Source: Streptomyces sp. H27-H1 (GTDB lineage Bacteria; Actinomycetota; Actinomycetes; Streptomycetales; Streptomycetaceae). From it: a stretch of DNA of 64,000 nucleotides. The position numbers were made by a program, and so were the translations under genes. The stretch spans positions 186,001-250,000 of the forward strand of contig NZ_JAPNLJ010000004.1 of NCBI RefSeq assembly GCF_026627445.1, in the 5' to 3' direction. This document shows positions 7,534 to 15,399 of the stretch, piece after piece; positions within the stretch are counted from its first letter, which is position 1, and each line of letters opens with the position of its first letter. The notes beneath the pieces were generated by a model. That model had not been told where the DNA came from. It saw nothing but the letters and a program-made list of their open reading frames with translations, and did not search any database.

Positions 7534-8919
7534 TCAGGAGCCTCCGTCGTCGGTGAGCAGATGGTGCAGGTCGGTGAGACCGTGTTTGTCGGTGAGGGGG
7601 GCGCCGTCCTCCCAGCTGCGGGCGAGGGCGCCCACACTGGAGAGTTCGCCGATCAGGACCCCGCCGACGAGGCGGTCGCCGCGGACGACGACCTTGCGGT
7701 AGGTGCGGCGGGTGGCGTCGGTGAGCCGGACCACGTCGTCGCCGGGGAGCGCGGTGGTCTCGCCGAAGGCGGCGAGATCGAGGGGCCGGTCGCCGCCTGC
7801 GGTGAGGGTGAGGCGGGTCAGGGCGCGGGTGCCGGTGTAGGTGGCGGGGATGGCTTGGGGCTCGTCCCTGGTGGGAGGGGCCGGCCTCGGGGCCGAGGTG
7901 ATGCCCCGGCCGGTGCCCAGGAGGACCTTCGCCAGGGCGTCGGCCTGTTCGAGGGCGGGGCCCGCCAGGCCGTAGACGCGGCCCGAGTGCTCGGCGCAGT
8001 CGCCGACGGCGTGGATGCGGGGGTCGCTGGTGCGCAGCTCGTCGTCGATGACGATGCCCTTGCGGACGTCGAGGCCGGCGGCCTGGGCGAGGCCGGTGCG
8101 CGGGCGGACTCCGCAGGCGAGGACGACGAGGTCGGCATCGAGGCGGTAGCCGTTGGCGAGCTCGACCCCGGTGACCCTGCGGGGCGTCGCGGGCTCTGCC
8201 CCCTGCCGCGCCTCGAACGCCGTCGGGGCCGGCTGCGCGCCGGTGCCGTCGGCAGCGGGCGGGCCCGGATGGGGTGTCGAGGCGGTCGTCAGGCCGCGGA
8301 CGCGGCATTCCGTGTGGATCTCCACGCCCAGGCCTGCCAGGTGCGTCCGCAGCAGCGCCGAGGCGTCCGCGTCGAGCTGGCGTTCCATCAGACGTTCGCC
8401 CTGCTGGGCGAGGACGACCTGGGCGCCCCGCTCGGCCAGGGCGCGGGCCGCCGAGACGCCGAGGAGGCCGCCGCCGATCACCACCGCGCGCACGCCGGGA
8501 CGTACGGCCGAGGACAGGGCCAGGCAGTCGTCCATGGTGCGGAAGGCGTGGACCCCGGCGGGGAGGTCCCGCCCTTCCGGTTCGAAGAGGCCGCGCAGGG
8601 CGGGCAGGACCGGGTTCGACCCGGTGGCCAGGACCAGCGTGCCGTAGGGCTCGACCGTTCCGTCGTCGCAGTGCACCACCTGCTCCGCCCGGTCGATCCG
8701 GACCGCCCGCACGCCCCGGCGCAGCGCCGGACCGGGGGCCGGGAGTGCCGTCACTTCCGGGGAGTACCGGCCGGCCAGGACCTCCGCGAGGAGGACCCGG
8801 TTGTAGGGGGCGTGCGCCTCCTCGCCGAGGACGCGTACGTCCCCGCCCAGCCGGGCGGCGAGCCGCAGGCCCGCGAGGCCGCCGCCGATCACCACCACGC
8901 GTTGCTGTTCCGAGGTCAT
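7534..8919 (-). CDS. NAD(P)/FAD-dependent reductase of the nitrite reductase operon
   Basis: The 461-residue flavoprotein resembles the N-terminal FAD domain of NirB. It has VVVIGGGLAGLRLAARLG (FAD dinucleotide fold), VLATGSNP, a second fold AVVIGGGLLGVSAARALAERG (NAD(P)H) and the FAD-contact motif IHAVGDCAEHSGRVYGL. It lacks the BFD cysteine cluster and sirohaem domains, so it is likely an accessory electron donor for nitrite or nitrate reduction (a NasB-like role; inferred). An Ala/Pro-rich insertion lies near residues 235-265. Its ATG at 8919 has no clear ribosome site and sits 22 bp from GlnR-like motifs, suggesting a leaderless mRNA. It is first gene of the operon. Confidence 0.85.
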   Translation of the reverse strand: MTSEQQRVVVIGGGLAGLRLAARLGGDVRVLGEEAHAPYNRVLLAEVLAGRYSPEVTALPAPGPALRRGVRAVRIDRAEQVVHCDDGTVEPYGTLVLATGSNPVLPALRGLFEPEGRDLPAGVHAFRTMDDCLALSSAVRPGVRAVVIGGGLLGVSAARALAERGAQVVLAQQGERLMERQLDADASALLRTHLAGLGVEIHTECRVRGLTTASTPHPGPPAADGTGAQPAPTAFEARQGAEPATPRRVTGVELANGYRLDADLVVLACGVRPRTGLAQAAGLDVRKGIVIDDELRTSDPRIHAVGDCAEHSGRVYGLAGPALEQADALAKVLLGTGRGITSAPRPAPPTRDEPQAIPATYTGTRALTRLTLTAGGDRPLDLAAFGETTALPGDDVVRLTDATRRTYRKVVVRGDRLVGGVLIGELSSVGALARSWEDGAPLTDKHGLTDLHHLLTDDGGS

Positions 8920-8941
8920 GACATGAGAGTGCGCGGCCGCT

Positions 8942-8979
8942 GTTTCCCCACGGCACCGACTCTGTTTCCCCAACGGAAC
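8942..8979 (-). promoter_or_regulatory. Two GlnR-like half-site pairs upstream of the nir operon
   Basis: Read on the minus strand, 8979-8964 is GTTCC-N6-GAAAC and 8956-8942 is GTGCC-N5-GAAAC. The Streptomyces GlnR consensus is gTnAC-N6-GaAAC repeated at 22 bp, and the two GAAAC elements here are exactly 22 bp apart. The GAAAC halves match fully and the other halves in part. Nitrogen control of the nir operon by GlnR is established in S. coelicolor. Confidence 0.6.
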
Positions 8980-9085
8980 GCCGACCTCAGCGTGCGGGTT
9001 AAGCGCCAGTGAGGCGTTCCTCAAGGCCGCCTTAAGGATCACCGGGAGGCCCGGGAGCCCGCGGAACCGCCCTTAGCGTGGCCGT

Positions 9086-10387
9086 ATGCGAGAGCGAGAC
9101 ATGGCGGTTCGGGTCAAGGGCGGGATGCTCGGCGGAGCGGGAATTGTCGCCCTGCTGTGGGCCGCCCAGGTGCGGCCCTCGGCCCGGCTCGACGCGCTGT
9201 TCGCGACCGCCGCGCACCTGTCCGGCCTGCTCGCCGGGTACGGGGTGCTCGTCCTGCTGTTCCTCATGGCCCGGGTCCCCGCCGTCGAGCACGGGGTGGG
9301 CGCGGCCCGGCTCGCCCGCTGGCACGCGTTGGGCGGACGCCACGTCCTGCTGACCTGTTTCGGGCACGGGCTCTTCGCGCTCTGCGGCTATGCCGTGCAC
9401 GAGGGGGTCGATGTGATCTCCGCCGTCCGGGAGCTGCTCGGCTACCCGGCCCTGGCCGCCGCGGTGGCCGGGACCGTCCTCCTGGCCGCCGTCGGCATCA
9501 CCTCCGCCCGCTCCGTACGCCGCCGCGTCTCCCACGAAACCTGGCGGGGGATCCACCTCCTCGTATACCTTGCCGCGGCCCTTGCCTTCGGGCACCAGCT
9601 CGCCGGCCCCGATCTGGCGCCCGTCACCTGGTTCTGGGCCCTCGCCCACGCCGTGGTCGCCGTCCTGCTCGTCTGGTACCGCGCCGTGGTCCCCGTACGC
9701 CAGGCCCTGCGGCACGCGCTGCGCGTCGCCGAGGTCCGTACGGAGGGGCCCGGGGTGGTCTCCGTCCTCGTCTACGGGGAGCACCTCGCGGAGCTGCGTG
9801 CGGAGCCGGGGCAGTTCCTGCGCTGGCGGTTCCTGCAGCGGCGGCTGTGGCACACCGCGCTGCCGTTCTCGCTGTCGGCGCCGGTCCGCGGGGACACCCT
9901 GCGGATCACCGTGAAGGCCCTCGGCGGCCACTCCCGCCGGATCCGCCGGCTGCGGCCCGGCACCCGGGTCCTCGCCACCGGGCCCTTCGGGGCGCTCACC
10001 GCCGCCCGGCGGACCAGGACCAAGGTGCTGCTGATCGCCGGCGGAGTGGGGATCACCCCGATGCGGGCGCTGTTCGAGACCCTGCCCGGCGGGCCGGGGG
10101 ACATCACCCTGCTCTACCGGGCCGGCGCCGAGGAGCACCTCGTGCTGCGCTCCGAGCTGGAGGCCATCGCCGCCGAACGACAGGCCGGGCTGCACTACCT
10201 GCTCGGGCCGTCGGGCGCCTCCTTCGACCCGCTGGCTCCGCAGGCGCTGGCGGAGCTGGTCCCGGAGCTGGCCGAACACGACGTGTACCTGTGCGGGCCG
10301 CCCGGAATGGCGGACGCCACCCAGGCCGCACTGCTGCGGGCCGGGGTGCCGGCCGGGCGGATCCACGCCGAGTGCTTCGGCTTCTGA
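9086..10387 (+). CDS. Ferric reductase-like transmembrane flavoprotein
   Basis: The 433-residue protein has an N-terminal membrane module of about six helices (residues 12-205) with histidines in CFGHGLFA, HETWRGIHLL and FGHQLAG suited to bind two haems. A cytoplasmic ferredoxin-reductase domain follows: PFSLSAP (FAD contact), LIAGGVGITPMRALF (NAD(P)H) and VYLCGPPGM near the C-terminus, ending ECFGF. It probably moves electrons from NAD(P)H across the membrane to iron or another acceptor. The ATG at 9086 is the first in frame and has no strong ribosome site. It is divergent from the nir operon; the FMN-binding partner often found next to such genes is not present. Confidence 0.85.
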   Translation: MRERDMAVRVKGGMLGGAGIVALLWAAQVRPSARLDALFATAAHLSGLLAGYGVLVLLFLMARVPAVEHGVGAARLARWHALGGRHVLLTCFGHGLFALCGYAVHEGVDVISAVRELLGYPALAAAVAGTVLLAAVGITSARSVRRRVSHETWRGIHLLVYLAAALAFGHQLAGPDLAPVTWFWALAHAVVAVLLVWYRAVVPVRQALRHALRVAEVRTEGPGVVSVLVYGEHLAELRAEPGQFLRWRFLQRRLWHTALPFSLSAPVRGDTLRITVKALGGHSRRIRRLRPGTRVLATGPFGALTAARRTRTKVLLIAGGVGITPMRALFETLPGGPGDITLLYRAGAEEHLVLRSELEAIAAERQAGLHYLLGPSGASFDPLAPQALAELVPELAEHDVYLCGPPGMADATQAALLRAGVPAGRIHAECFGF

Positions 10388-10401
10388 GCCCGTTGGGCTT
10401 C

Positions 10402-10437
10402 CGCTTCGGCTCGCGCTTCCGCTCGCGCTTCGGCTCC
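10402..10437. repeat. Three 12-bp tandem repeats (CGCTTCNGCTCG)
   Basis: Three adjacent 12-bp units differ at only a few positions. They lie just after the ferric-reductase stop and before the small frameshifted gene. The region is C/T-rich on this strand and is not coding. Confidence 0.8.
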
Positions 10438-10501
10438 AGTTCCCCTTGGCCTTCGCCTCCCCTTCTCTCCAGTTCTCCCTCCGCCTCCGAGAGGTCGCCG
10501 C

Positions 10502-10799
10502 ATGATGCGCCACCCGCTGCACGTCGCCGTGTCCGTGTCCCCGTCGGCCGGCGCCGTCGGGCAGGCCGTGCCGGGCGGTGGCCGCCCGGCACCGCAGACC
10601 CCGTACCTCCCCGGTGCAAGCGGTGCTGGCCGCGCTGGGGTCCGTACCGCCCGCGCGGCGGCTGGCGGCCGGGCTCGGGCTGGCCAGTGTGCTGGCCGCG
10701 AGCGTGCTGACGGTGGCGGTGGATCCGTCGGCTCCGCCGGCCCCCGACAGGGCGCCGGCCAGGCAAAGCTCAACCTTTGCGCAAGTTTCCGGGGATTGA
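10502..10799 (+). pseudogene. Small hypothetical gene with apparent frameshift
   Basis: An ATG at 10502 with GAGAGG 8 nt upstream opens a frame with strong G/C third-position bias (MMRHPLHVAVSVSPSAG...) up to about 10610. From there the bias passes to the frame ending at 10799 (AVLAALGSVPPARRLAAGLG, then a hydrophobic ASVLAASVLTVAV and a Pro-rich tail), which has no upstream start except a GTG at 10578. The simplest reading is one gene of about 98 residues with a single-base shift near the CCCC run at 10606-10612; a sequencing error or a shorter gene from 10578 are alternatives. The downstream part has one predicted membrane segment. I do not recognise the family. Confidence 0.45.
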
Positions 10800-10823
10800 T
10801 GGCCACTGCACCCAACCCCTCCA

Positions 10824-10829
10824 TAAAGT
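10824..10829 (+). promoter_or_regulatory. Leaderless-type -10 box (TAAAGT) for the TauE/SafE gene
   Basis: TAAAGT lies exactly at -12 to -7 relative to the GTG at 10836, and there is no ribosome site. This fits a leaderless transcript. No strong -35 is evident. Confidence 0.5.
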
Positions 10830-10835
10830 CGGGCC

Positions 10836-11612
10836 GTGCCTGACATATCGACAACCATGATCATCGTGCTGTGCGTGGCCGCTGCGGCGGCCGGATGGAT
10901 CGACGCCGTCGTGGGCGGCGGCGGCCTGCTGCTCCTGCCCGCCCTGCTCCTCGGCCTGCCCAGCGCCCACCCCGCCACCGTCCTCGGCACCAACAAGGCC
11001 GTGGCCATCGTCGGAACCTCGGGCGCGGCCGTCTCGTACCTGCGCAAGACCTCGGTGGACGTGAAGCTCGCCGTCCGCATCGGTCTGGCCGCGCTGATCG
11101 GCTCGATGGGCGGGGCCGCCCTGGCGGGCGGCATCAGCAAGGACGCGCTGCGCCCGCTGATCATGGCGGTCCTGGTGATCGTCGGTGCGTTCGTCCTCTT
11201 CCGCCCGGCCTTCGGCGTCGCTCCCGGGGCCGCTCGCGTCAGCCGCCGACGTGTTCTGCTCGCCATCGCGCTGGCCGGCCTCGGCATCGGCTTCTACGAC
11301 GGGCTCATCGGCCCCGGCACCGGTACCTTCCTGGTCCTGGCGCTGACGGCCCTCCTCCACCTCGACCTGGTCACGGCCTCCGCGACGGCGAAGATCGTCA
11401 ACGTGTGCACCAATGCCGGAGCGCTCGCCATGTTCGCCTACCAGGGCATGGTGCTGTGGCAACTGGCCGCCCTGATGGCCGTGTTCAACCTGGTCGGCGC
11501 CATGATCGGCGCCCGGATGGCGCTGAAGAAGGGCAGCGGCTTCGTCCGGGGGGTCCTCCTCACGGTCGTCGGAGCCCTGGTCGTGAAGCTGGGTTTCGAA
11601 CAGTGGGGCTGA
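10836..11612 (+). CDS. TauE/SafE family sulfite/anion exporter
   Basis: The 258-residue integral membrane protein has about eight hydrophobic segments. The family's two repeated motifs are visible: [18 protein letters not shown] near the N-terminus and [17 protein letters not shown] in the middle, followed by [15 protein letters not shown]. TauE/SafE proteins export sulfite, sulfoacetate or related organic anions. There is no sulfur-metabolism gene directly adjacent, so the substrate is open. It starts with GTG; the -10-like TAAAGT twelve bases upstream implies leaderless translation. An ATG at 10858 is a less likely start because it would trim the first helix. Confidence 0.88.
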   Translation: MPDISTTMIIVLCVAAAAAGWIDAVVGGGGLLLLPALLLGLPSAHPATVLGTNKAVAIVGTSGAAVSYLRKTSVDVKLAVRIGLAALIGSMGGAALAGGISKDALRPLIMAVLVIVGAFVLFRPAFGVAPGAARVSRRRVLLAIALAGLGIGFYDGLIGPGTGTFLVLALTALLHLDLVTASATAKIVNVCTNAGALAMFAYQGMVLWQLAALMAVFNLVGAMIGARMALKKGSGFVRGVLLTVVGALVVKLGFEQWG

Positions 11613-11731
11613 TCCACGCCCGAGGCGGTCGTGGTGTGAACGCACGATGACCGGACGGCAAGCCGGAGCGCGGAGCAATAGCAACCGTCACGGGGCTGGC
11701 GGCGGGGGCCAGTTGTTGCTCAGGTCGTCGC

Positions 11732-11737
11732 TAGGCT
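11732..11737 (+). promoter_or_regulatory. Leaderless-type -10 box (TAGGCT) for the DUF2199 gene
   Basis: TAGGCT occupies -12 to -7 relative to the ATG at 11744, and no ribosome site lies between. This is consistent with a leaderless mRNA. Confidence 0.5.
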
Positions 11738-11743
11738 CACGCC

Positions 11744-12253
11744 ATGTCTATCGATCCCGGTTTCACCTGCTCCAGTTGCGGCGAACGCCACACTGAGCTC
11801 CCCATGAGTTACTCGGCCGCGGCCCCCGACGTCTGGAATGCCGGCTTCGAGGCTGATGCGGACAGCATGCTGTCGTCGGACCAGTGCGTGATCAAGGGCC
11901 ACCACTTCTTCATCAGGGGCATGATCGAGATACCCGTGATCGGCAGCACGGACATCTTCTCGTGGGGCGTCTGGGTCTCGCTGAGCAGAGACGACTTCAC
12001 GCGCGCCCTGGACGTATGGAACGCCGAGGGCCGCGAGGCCGAGAAGCCCTACTTCGGCTGGCTCAGCACCGAGCTCGCGCTCTACTCCGAGGGCACCGCC
12101 GACCTGAAGACCAACGCTCACACCCGGCCGGTCGGCAAACGTTTCTCCATCGAGCTGGAGCCCACCGGCCACCCCCTCGCCGTCGAGCAGCGCACCGGGA
12201 TCACTCGGGAACGCGTACGCGAGATCGCCATGGCCGTGCTGCACCCGGCCTGA
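11744..12253 (+). CDS. DUF2199 domain-containing protein
   Basis: The 169-residue cytoplasmic protein starts with a small zinc-binding-like pair (FTCSSCGERHTELP), followed by the DUF2199 features DQCVIKGHHFFIRGMIEIPV and FSWGVWVSLS, then EKPYFGWLSTELALY and a C-terminal IELEPTGHPLAVEQRTGI. The family is widespread in bacteria and its function is unknown. There is no signal peptide or membrane helix. It is a single gene with its own leaderless-type promoter, between the exporter and a methyltransferase gene. Base composition is slightly lower in GC than its neighbours. Confidence 0.85.
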   Translation: MSIDPGFTCSSCGERHTELPMSYSAAAPDVWNAGFEADADSMLSSDQCVIKGHHFFIRGMIEIPVIGSTDIFSWGVWVSLSRDDFTRALDVWNAEGREAEKPYFGWLSTELALYSEGTADLKTNAHTRPVGKRFSIELEPTGHPLAVEQRTGITRERVREIAMAVLHPA

Positions 12254-12395
12254 CCGGCTCCGTGGGTCCGACTCCGTTGAGACGGGGCCGCTGTCCGGGT
12301 CGGCACGGTCGCACTGCCGCAACGTCCTGGGCCGACCAGCCGGTCATCAGTTCGGGCCGGGTGCGGCACTAGGTCACAGATCCGCAGCTGATCTT

Positions 12396-12444
12396 GGTCT
12401 GACCGGGGTCTGACCTGGGGCCGGCCCGTCGGCGGGGATAAAGT
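12396..12444 (+). promoter_or_regulatory. Tandem GGTCTGACC repeats and -10 box (TAAAGT)
   Basis: Two copies of GGTCTGACC start at 12396 and 12407, one 11-bp step apart. Each is itself a GGTC-N-GACC near-palindrome. TAAAGT lies at 12439-12444, seven bases before the GTG at 12452. The layout resembles a dimer-pair operator followed by a leaderless-type promoter; the regulator is unknown. Confidence 0.5.
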
Positions 12445-12451
12445 TCCGGTC

Positions 12452-13438
12452 GTGCCCCACCTTGAGATATCCGACCTGATCACCGTCACCGACCCGCTCA
12501 GCGGGGCGCGACTGCCGGTCCGGCGGGGTGATGTGGTTCGCCGGTTCGAAGAGTCGGGGGACCCGCGCGCCGCCCGGATCGTCGCCGGGCTGCCGGCCGG
12601 CCCGGACGACGTGCTCGACCCGCTCGCCGTGGACCGGCTGATGATCGGCGTCCACACCGAGATGCAGCGGCTCAGTGAGGAACTGCGCATCGGGGAACGG
12701 CTGGTGCACGTACTGAACCCGCTGTTCGAGGCCATCCGTGAGATCGCCGGCCGCCGCGGCCGGTTCCGTCTGGTCGACATCGGATCCGGGCTCGGCTACC
12801 TCGTCCGGTGGCTCGCCGCCACCGGCGCCCTGGGACCGAACGTCGAGCTGATCGGCGTCGACCTCGACGCCGCGCTCGTCGCCGAGGCCGACCGGCTGGC
12901 CCGCGCGGAGCGGCTCGACTGCCGGTTCGTCCACGGCAACGCCTTCGACCTGCCGGAGGTCGCCACCGTCTACGTCTCCACCGGCGTGCTGCACCACTTC
13001 CGCGGCCCCGCGCTCGCGGAGTTCTTCGAGGCCCAGGCCGACTCCCAGGCGCTCGCCTTCTGCCACTTCGACATCGCGGCCACCCGGCTGGCACCCGTGG
13101 GCGCCTGGGTGTTCCACCGGGCCCGCATGCGCCATCCGCTCGGCCGCCACGACGGGGTCGTCTCCGCCCGGCGCGCCCACTCGGACGAAACCCTGCTGCG
13201 TGCCGCGACCGTACCCGGCATCACTCCGCTGCTCTACGAACCCCGGGGCCTGTCCAACCCCTTCTGCACCACCCTGCGCCCGGTCCTCGGCATCCGGCCC
13301 TACCTGGAGGACCCGCTGCGCCAGGCCCTCGGCCGCGCCTCGCGCCGGCTCGTGGGCGCGGAGCAGCTGACCCGCGGCGGACCGCCGGAGCCGGGCGCCG
13401 CCTCCCGGTCCGGCGCCGGAGCCGGAGCCGCGCGATGA
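12452..13438 (+). CDS. Class I SAM-dependent methyltransferase
   Basis: The 328-residue protein has an N-terminal helical region (1-95) followed by a Rossmann methyltransferase core: FRLVDIGSGLGYLVRWLA (motif I, SAM binding), VELIGVDLDAALVAEA (motif II acidic residue) and VSTGVLHHFRGP (post-motif). The His-rich IHH-like segment is common in small-molecule methyltransferases of actinobacteria. The C-terminus is Gly/Ala-rich and disordered (GAGAGAAR). The substrate is unknown. GTG start at 12452 with a -10-like box close upstream. The stop overlaps the ATG of the following membrane protein (ATGA), so the two are coupled. Confidence 0.85.
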   Translation: MPHLEISDLITVTDPLSGARLPVRRGDVVRRFEESGDPRAARIVAGLPAGPDDVLDPLAVDRLMIGVHTEMQRLSEELRIGERLVHVLNPLFEAIREIAGRRGRFRLVDIGSGLGYLVRWLAATGALGPNVELIGVDLDAALVAEADRLARAERLDCRFVHGNAFDLPEVATVYVSTGVLHHFRGPALAEFFEAQADSQALAFCHFDIAATRLAPVGAWVFHRARMRHPLGRHDGVVSARRAHSDETLLRAATVPGITPLLYEPRGLSNPFCTTLRPVLGIRPYLEDPLRQALGRASRRLVGAEQLTRGGPPEPGAASRSGAGAGAAR

Positions 13439-13947
13439 ACCCGGTCCTGCCGCTCGCTGCCCTCGGCCTCGTCGACGCGGCGTTCAGCGGCTTCCGCGCC
13501 TACGCCGGCCGGGACGCCCGGATCCGCAAGCAGCGTGCCGTCGTCCGTGCGGCCCTGCGCGGACTGGCGGTCGGCGCCGTCCTGCTGCTCGCCCCCGCCC
13601 TCACGGCCGGCGCGGTCCTGCTGGCCGCCGAGGACCCGGACCGGGCGTACGGGGCCCTAGCCGACGGCGGGGTCGGCTTCCTCGTCCCGCTCGGGGCCTA
13701 CGCCCTCGCGGTCGGGCTCTCCCTCGCCGCCTACCTCACACTGCCGTTCCGGGCCGGCACCCTCGCCGTGGTCGTCGGACTCGGCCCGCTGACCCTGGCC
13801 CGGCCGCTGGTCCTGGCCGCCGCCTGCGCCGGAGCGCTCGTCGCCGGGGGCGGCTGGACCTCGCTCCTGGTGGGAGCCGTGGCGGGCGCCGCGGTCCTGT
13901 GCGTCGAGCCGTTCGTCCACCGCCGCTGGTACCCGCGCCCCCTGTAG
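13435..13947 (+). CDS. Small integral membrane protein, methyltransferase partner
   Basis: The 170-residue protein has about four hydrophobic segments (residues 3-15, 42-66, 82-104 and 108-150), with a charged loop YAGRDARIRKQRAVVRAALR between the first two. It ends HRRWYPRPL. I do not recognise a named family. It overlaps the methyltransferase by 4 bp, so it is co-translated; the methyltransferase may act on a membrane lipid or be held at the membrane (inference). No catalytic motif is visible. Confidence 0.75.
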   Translation: MNPVLPLAALGLVDAAFSGFRAYAGRDARIRKQRAVVRAALRGLAVGAVLLLAPALTAGAVLLAAEDPDRAYGALADGGVGFLVPLGAYALAVGLSLAAYLTLPFRAGTLAVVVGLGPLTLARPLVLAAACAGALVAGGGWTSLLVGAVAGAAVLCVEPFVHRRWYPRPL

Positions 13948-14025
13948 GGCCGTCTCGAGGCCGTGACTCCGCCCGGGAGGCCCGTAGCGTGAAGAGGAGC
14001 CCGGGCGACGGAGCAGACTGGCCCG

Positions 14026-14595
14026 ATGGACAGGGATGCCGAACTCGCGCGGACGCTCGACGCCATCGGGCCGCGGCTGCGTGCGCTGCGGCGCGAGCGC
14101 GGACTGACCCTGGAGGCCCTCTCCGGGGACACCGGGATCTCCGTGAGCACGCTCTCCCGCCTGGAGTCGGGCAAGCGGCGTCCGACGCTCGAACTGCTCA
14201 TCCCGCTCGCGCGAACGCACCGCGTCGCACTGGACCAGCTGGTCGCGGCCCCGGCCACCGGTGACGCACGCGTCCACCTGAGGCCCCTGCGCAGGGACGA
14301 CGGGAGCGTCATGGTCCCCCTGACGCAGTACCCCGGCCGGGTCCGGGCCTTCAAGCAGGTGCTCGCGTACCGGGAACCGAAACTGGCGACCCACACCGGC
14401 TACGAATGGCTCTACGTGCTCGCCGGCGAGCTCCACCTCGTCATCAGCGAGCGCACCTTCAGCCTCCGCCCCGGTGAGGTCGCCGAGTTCGACACCACCG
14501 AACCGCATTGGTTCGGCCCCGCCGAAGGCGAGTCGGTGGAGATCCTGCACCTGTTCGGCCCGCACGGCGACCAGGCCGTCGTCCGGACCGGCTAG
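14026..14595 (+). CDS. XRE-family regulator with C-terminal cupin
   Basis: The 189-residue protein combines an N-terminal helix-turn-helix (LRALRRERGLTLEALSGD, then ISVSTLSRLESGKRRP) with a C-terminal cupin sensor domain (YEWLYVLAGELHLVISER, LRPGEVAEFDTTEPHWFGP). Regulators of this design respond to small ligands and often control neighbouring metabolic or efflux genes. Here the only close neighbours are the membrane protein upstream and the convergent sortase gene, so no target is obvious. The ATG at 14026 is the first in frame and is placed at the start of the helix-turn-helix domain. Confidence 0.88.
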   Translation: MDRDAELARTLDAIGPRLRALRRERGLTLEALSGDTGISVSTLSRLESGKRRPTLELLIPLARTHRVALDQLVAAPATGDARVHLRPLRRDDGSVMVPLTQYPGRVRAFKQVLAYREPKLATHTGYEWLYVLAGELHLVISERTFSLRPGEVAEFDTTEPHWFGPAEGESVEILHLFGPHGDQAVVRTG

Positions 14596-14618
14596 TGCTG
14601 TGACCGGCCCGGCCCGTC

Positions 14619-15239
14619 CTAGTAGGTGCCCGTCAGGTGGGCGAAGACGACCACGTTCCCCTGGTAGCCGGTGCGCGGGGAGAAACCCCCGCCGCAGGTG
14701 ATGACGCGGAGCTCGGCGCGCGGCACCGACCCGTACACCCGGGAGTCCGGGAAGGCCTTGGCCTCGTAGACCTCCACCGCGTGGACGGTGAACACGGCCG
14801 TACGCCCATCAGCGCGGGCGATCTCGATCAGAGCCCCTCGGCGCAGTGCGCCCAGGTGGTAGAAGACCGCGGGACCGGTGGCGTTGTCCACGTGCCCGGC
14901 GACGACGGCGGTGCCGTTGGCGCCCGGGGTGGTGCCTTCGCGATACCAGCCCGCCAGGTCCCGGCGGGCGGGCGGCGGTACCTCGAGACTGCCGTCGCCC
15001 TGCAGCCCGAGCCCGGTGAGCGGGGCGTCCACCCGGATGGACGGGATGCGGATCCGGGTGGGCGGGGAACCGGGGAGCGCGGAGATGGCCCCGGGGAACT
15101 GCGCCTGCGCGCTCAGCGCCTCACCGGGGGAGGGCAGCGGAGGGCGGACGGGCTCGCTGGAGCCGCTGCCGATGAGCCAGACGCCGACGCAGGCGGCGAG
15201 TGCTACGAGCCCGCCACCGCGGGCGCGGCGTGACTCCAT
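14619..15239 (-). CDS. Class F sortase
   Basis: The 206-residue transpeptidase has an N-terminal membrane anchor (GGLVALAACVGVWLIG) and an extracellular catalytic domain: PTRIRIPSIRVDAPLTGLGL at the start, catalytic His in VVAGHVDN, catalytic Cys in VITCGGGFS and the Arg in SPRTGYQGNVVVF. This is the class F layout found in actinobacteria. Sortases join secreted proteins with a C-terminal sorting signal to the cell wall. The adjacent gene upstream encodes a secreted protein with a C-terminal membrane anchor and is a likely substrate. The upstream spacer holds three GTGACGT repeats and a strong hairpin. Confidence 0.88.
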   Translation of the reverse strand: MESRRARGGGLVALAACVGVWLIGSGSSEPVRPPLPSPGEALSAQAQFPGAISALPGSPPTRIRIPSIRVDAPLTGLGLQGDGSLEVPPPARRDLAGWYREGTTPGANGTAVVAGHVDNATGPAVFYHLGALRRGALIEIARADGRTAVFTVHAVEVYEAKAFPDSRVYGSVPRAELRVITCGGGFSPRTGYQGNVVVFAHLTGTY

Positions 15240-15274
15240 GCGGGCCCCCTTGCCGTGGCGCTGTCGTTGGCTTG

Positions 15275-15295
15275 GTGACGTGTGACGTGTGACGT
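15275..15295. repeat. Three perfect GTGACGT tandem repeats before the sortase gene
   Basis: GTGACGT occurs three times in direct succession (15275, 15282, 15289), 36 to 56 bp upstream of the sortase ATG. The position suits a promoter-proximal binding site, but the 7-bp step is unusual for one. Confidence 0.6.
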
Positions 15296-15305
15296 AGTGA
15301 CTGGC

Positions 15306-15352
15306 CGTCGCCCGGCCCCGCGAACGGGGGGGACCTCGCGGGGCGGGCGACG
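15306..15352 (-). terminator. Long hairpin between secreted-protein and sortase genes
   Basis: Bases 15306-15323 pair with 15336-15352 in a 17-bp stem with one bulged base and a 12-nt loop. It follows the secreted-protein gene (ends at 15400) and precedes the sortase gene. There is no T-run, as is usual in Streptomyces. It should separate the two transcripts at least partly. Confidence 0.65.
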
Positions 15353-15399
15353 GGGGACGGTACCGGTCGGACCGCGGCCGAAGCCGCGGTGGGCGTCCG

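Noticed and set aside
7532..8956. Upstream extension of nirB to 1331 residues
   Set aside because: The extra part overlaps the FAD reductase gene in another frame and is low-complexity Arg/Pro. GGAGG and the domain start place the nirB ATG at 7531.
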